From contig SFGY01000050.1 of NCBI GenBank assembly GCA_004556455.1, forward strand, positions 1 through 7,456: a stretch of 7,456 nucleotides of DNA, written 5' to 3'. This document shows positions 5,437 through 7,456 of the stretch, in pieces. Every line of letters begins with the position of its first letter. The first letter of the stretch is position 1. The notes under the pieces were generated by a model. That model was not told the DNA's origin, did no database searches, and was given only the letters and a program-made list of their open reading frames with translations. This DNA is from Clostridiales bacterium (GTDB lineage Bacteria; Bacillota; Clostridia; Saccharofermentanales; DTU023). The position numbers and the translations under genes were made by a program.

Positions 5437-6363
5437 ACGATACTGTGAGCGGATTTTGGGGTTCACAGAGGCATAGAGCAGGTCGACGACCAGGTTGACA
5501 AGGCTGAAGGCCACTGCGATAAAAAGCACGCCGCCCTGAACCACAGGGAAATCCTTCATCTTGATCGAATCAACCATGAGACGGCCAACCCCCGGAATGG
5601 AGAAAACGGCTTCGGTAAGGACAGCGCCGCCCAAAAGCGCGCCAAACTGCAGGCCGACCGTGGTGATGATCGGCATGAGGGCATTGCGCAGGGCATGATG
5701 AATGATCACTTTCGCCTCTGTCTGTCCCTTTGCACGGGCTGTTCGAATGTAATCCTGGCGAATGACCTCCAGCATGCTGGAGCGGGTCATGCGCATGATG
5801 ACGGCAATCGACTGAGCGCTCAGGGCAATAGAAGGCAGGACCATGTGTTTGAAGGTCGAAAAACCTGCGGAAGGAAACCAGTGCAGGCGCGCCGCAAATT
5901 GCAGAATGAGCAGCATGCCCAGCCAGAAAACCGGCATGGAAATACCGATCAGACCCAGAATGAGGGCCACATTATCAAAAACCGAATATTGTTTTACCGC
6001 CGAGATAATCCCCAGCGGGATGCCGATTACCACAGCAATAGCTACAGCCAGAGCAGCCAGTTTTAAGGTCGCCGGGAAAGCCGACATAATCACGCTGAAC
6101 ACCGGTTGTTTGGCGCGATAGGAACGGCCCATATCCTGATGCAGGACAAGATTACTCAAAAAGTTGCCGTAGCGAACGATGTAGGGATCGTTCAGTCCCA
6201 TTTCTTCACGCAGCTGCTCTACTTGTTCGGTATTTGCCGACGGTCCCAGCAGGGCCCTTGCAGGGTCGCCGGGTGTAATGTAAAGCAGGGTGAAAGTGAT
6301 CAGCGTCACCCCGATCAATACGGGAATGAGCAGCAGAATCCTCTTGATGATATAGCGCAGCAT
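5434..6363 (-). CDS. dppB: Dipeptide/oligopeptide ABC importer, permease DppB/OppB type
   Basis: This 309-residue inner-membrane permease is the partner of the DppC-type subunit. The N-terminus (MLRYIIKRILLLIPVLIGVT) is the classic DppB start and forms the first helix, followed by the family motif TPGDPAR (30-36) and a periplasmic part containing LNDPYIVRYGNFL. Further hydrophobic segments lie near 98-121, 131-156, 172-190, 228-250 and 277-298. The EAA coupling loop is at about 207-231 (RTARAKGQTEAKVIIHHAL), and EAVFSIPGVGRL near 251-262 is also typical. Length is normal and the gene is intact. The start at 6361-6363 has a purine-rich GGGGGGAG site 4 bases upstream. Directly before it stands a strong hairpin and T-run, so the permease and ATPase genes are probably expressed by read-through at a lower level than the binding protein. 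Confidence 0.94.
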   Translation of the reverse strand: MLRYIIKRILLLIPVLIGVTLITFTLLYITPGDPARALLGPSANTEQVEQLREEMGLNDPYIVRYGNFLSNLVLHQDMGRSYRAKQPVFSVIMSAFPATLKLAALAVAIAVVIGIPLGIISAVKQYSVFDNVALILGLIGISMPVFWLGMLLILQFAARLHWFPSAGFSTFKHMVLPSIALSAQSIAVIMRMTRSSMLEVIRQDYIRTARAKGQTEAKVIIHHALRNALMPIITTVGLQFGALLGGAVLTEAVFSIPGVGRLMVDSIKMKDFPVVQGGVLFIAVAFSLVNLVVDLLYASVNPKIRSQYR

Positions 6364-6382
6364 AACACTCCCCCCTCATTTC

Positions 6383-6415
6383 AAAAAAATAAGGGAGCCC
6401 GGGAGGGCTCCCTTA
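6383..6415 (-). terminator. Rho-independent terminator/attenuator between binding-protein and permease genes
   Basis: A perfect 11-bp G/C-rich stem (6390-6400 with 6405-6415, core GGGAGCCC/GGGCTCCC) has a 4-base loop and is followed on the minus strand by seven T residues (6383-6389). It begins about 15 bases after the binding-protein stop and ends about 20 bases before the DppB start, so it does not mark the end of the locus. Partial termination here would give an excess of binding protein over membrane subunits, a common arrangement in ABC import operons. Confidence 0.88.
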
Positions 6416-6430
6416 AGGCGGAAAAGCTGA

Positions 6431-7456
6431 TTATTTGGCTTCGCCGAAGCTGGCCTTGTAATAGGGGTAGTAGGAGAACGGCGTCATCACGAAGTTCTGC
6501 ACGTTCTTGCTCAGGCCGATGGTGGCTTCGTTGTTGTACTGGTAAATCCAGGGGCAGTCGTCAAGAATGATTTCCTGAATCTGTTTGTACACATCCGCGC
6601 GCTCATCGCCGTCTTCAAGTTCACGACCCTTTTCGAGAAGCTTATCCACTTCGGGGTTATTGTAGCGGGCGAAGTTCGCGCCGTTGCCGATGTTGCTACT
6701 GTTCAGGGGCGACCAGAGAGCCATGTCCGGATCCGGAACGGCCGGAGCCCAGCCGATTTCAAAGAGCTCGGATTCGCTGTTGCTGAGCTTATCAAGATAG
6801 GTGGACCACTCGAGGATTTCGATGTTCACGTCGACATTGATGGCCTTGAGATCTTCTTTGATGATCTGAGCCATATCGACACGCTCTTTTTTCTCGTTGG
6901 TGGAAAGGGTGATGGAGAATCCATCTTCATAACCCGCTTCCTTCATCAGTTCTTTCGCTTTTTCAACGTTGATTTCGTGAGGTTTCAGATCTTTGGAGAG
7001 CGTGTACTTAATGGAAGGACCCATGGGGCCGGTTGCAACCTGACCCACACCGCTGCAGACCGCTTCAACGATCTTCGGCATGTCGATGACATAGGCGAAG
7101 GCCTGACGGACGCGCTTATCTTTAAAGTATTCGTTCTCGTTGTTCATGCCGAGGTACTGAGTGGTGTTCTCGAGTCCGCGAGCCATGACGAGGTCTGGAT
7201 TCTCTTCAACTTTCTGCACGTCGAGCGGAGCAATTTCCTGAGCGACGTCGACATCGCCGGCTTCCAGAGCCAGCAGACGGCTTGAAGGTTCAGGCATCGG
7301 CAGGAATTCCATGCCCTTGAGAGCGGCTTTTTCGCCATGATAGTCTTCGAAGCGTTCGAGGACGACGCGGTCATTCTGAGTCCAGCTCACAAATTTGAAG
7401 GGGCCGGTGCCGCAGACCTGGGTCGTGCCGAAGTCGTCACCGGCTTCTTCCACGAA
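6431..7456 (-). CDS. Peptide-type ABC importer solute-binding protein (SBP family 5), N-terminus outside window
   Basis: The C-terminal 341 residues of a DppA/OppA-like extracytoplasmic binding protein. The frame is open through the right edge, so the GTG near 7453 is an internal Val, not a start. Family hallmarks in order are GTGPFKFVSW with a following ERFEDYHG segment, the RLLALEAGDVDVA segment, FKDKRVRQAFAYVIDMPKI, the AKELMKEAGYEDGF repeat-like helix, and EIGWAPAVPDPDMALW, where the PDPD Asp lies in the region that contacts the ligand N-terminus in dipeptide-binding relatives. Full-length relatives are about 500-550 residues, so roughly 170-200 are missing, including the signal peptide and, in Gram-positive types, the lipoprotein cysteine. 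It is the first visible gene of the operon and is separated from the permeases by a terminator, consistent with higher expression. The ligand class is inferred from family and neighbours; some relatives bind nickel, haem or glutathione. Confidence 0.92.
   Translation of the reverse strand, partial: FVEEAGDDFGTTQVCGTGPFKFVSWTQNDRVVLERFEDYHGEKAALKGMEFLPMPEPSSRLLALEAGDVDVAQEIAPLDVQKVEENPDLVMARGLENTTQYLGMNNENEYFKDKRVRQAFAYVIDMPKIVEAVCSGVGQVATGPMGPSIKYTLSKDLKPHEINVEKAKELMKEAGYEDGFSITLSTNEKKERVDMAQIIKEDLKAINVDVNIEILEWSTYLDKLSNSESELFEIGWAPAVPDPDMALWSPLNSSNIGNGANFARYNNPEVDKLLEKGRELEDGDERADVYKQIQEIILDDCPWIYQYNNEATIGLSKNVQNFVMTPFSYYPYYKASFGEAK

Overview
The window is almost entirely minus-strand coding, with no RNA genes, insertion sequences or CRISPR. 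It looks like chromosomal DNA from a Bacillota (Firmicutes)-type bacterium, probably an anaerobe that uses peptides. The reasons are strong AGGAGG ribosome sites at most genes, tightly packed stop/start junctions, rho-independent terminators and mid-range GC. This placement is inference; no marker gene is present.

Read in the direction of transcription (right to left), the core is a peptide/nickel-family (Dpp/Opp) ABC importer operon. It comprises a solute-binding protein cut by the right edge (6431-7456), a strong hairpin terminator or attenuator (6390-6415), permease 1 (5434-6363), permease 2 (4558-5424), ATPase 1 (3475-4548) and ATPase 2 (2472-3482). After an 89-base gap with no terminator comes an M42-family metallo-aminopeptidase (1342-2382), closed by a clear terminator at 1240-1266. 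The simple reading is a peptide uptake-and-digestion unit: the lipoprotein captures oligopeptides, the two permeases and two ATPases import them, and the cytoplasmic M42 peptidase trims them to amino acids.

The region 995-1341 is non-coding. It holds the terminator, a perfect 11-bp inverted repeat and an 11-bp direct repeat pair. To its left is a 331-codon open frame (1-994) with a good ribosome site. It runs off the left edge and I cannot assign it confidently. It has an acidic N-terminus, a helical middle and a Ser/Thr/Ala/Pro-rich linker leading to an unseen C-terminal part.

Most of the window is a well-known system. The points worth a second look are the unassigned left gene with the repeats upstream of it, the altered ABC signature (LDGGR) in the second ATPase, the in-frame 18-bp tandem repeat at that gene's 3' end, and the terminator separating the binding protein from the permeases.
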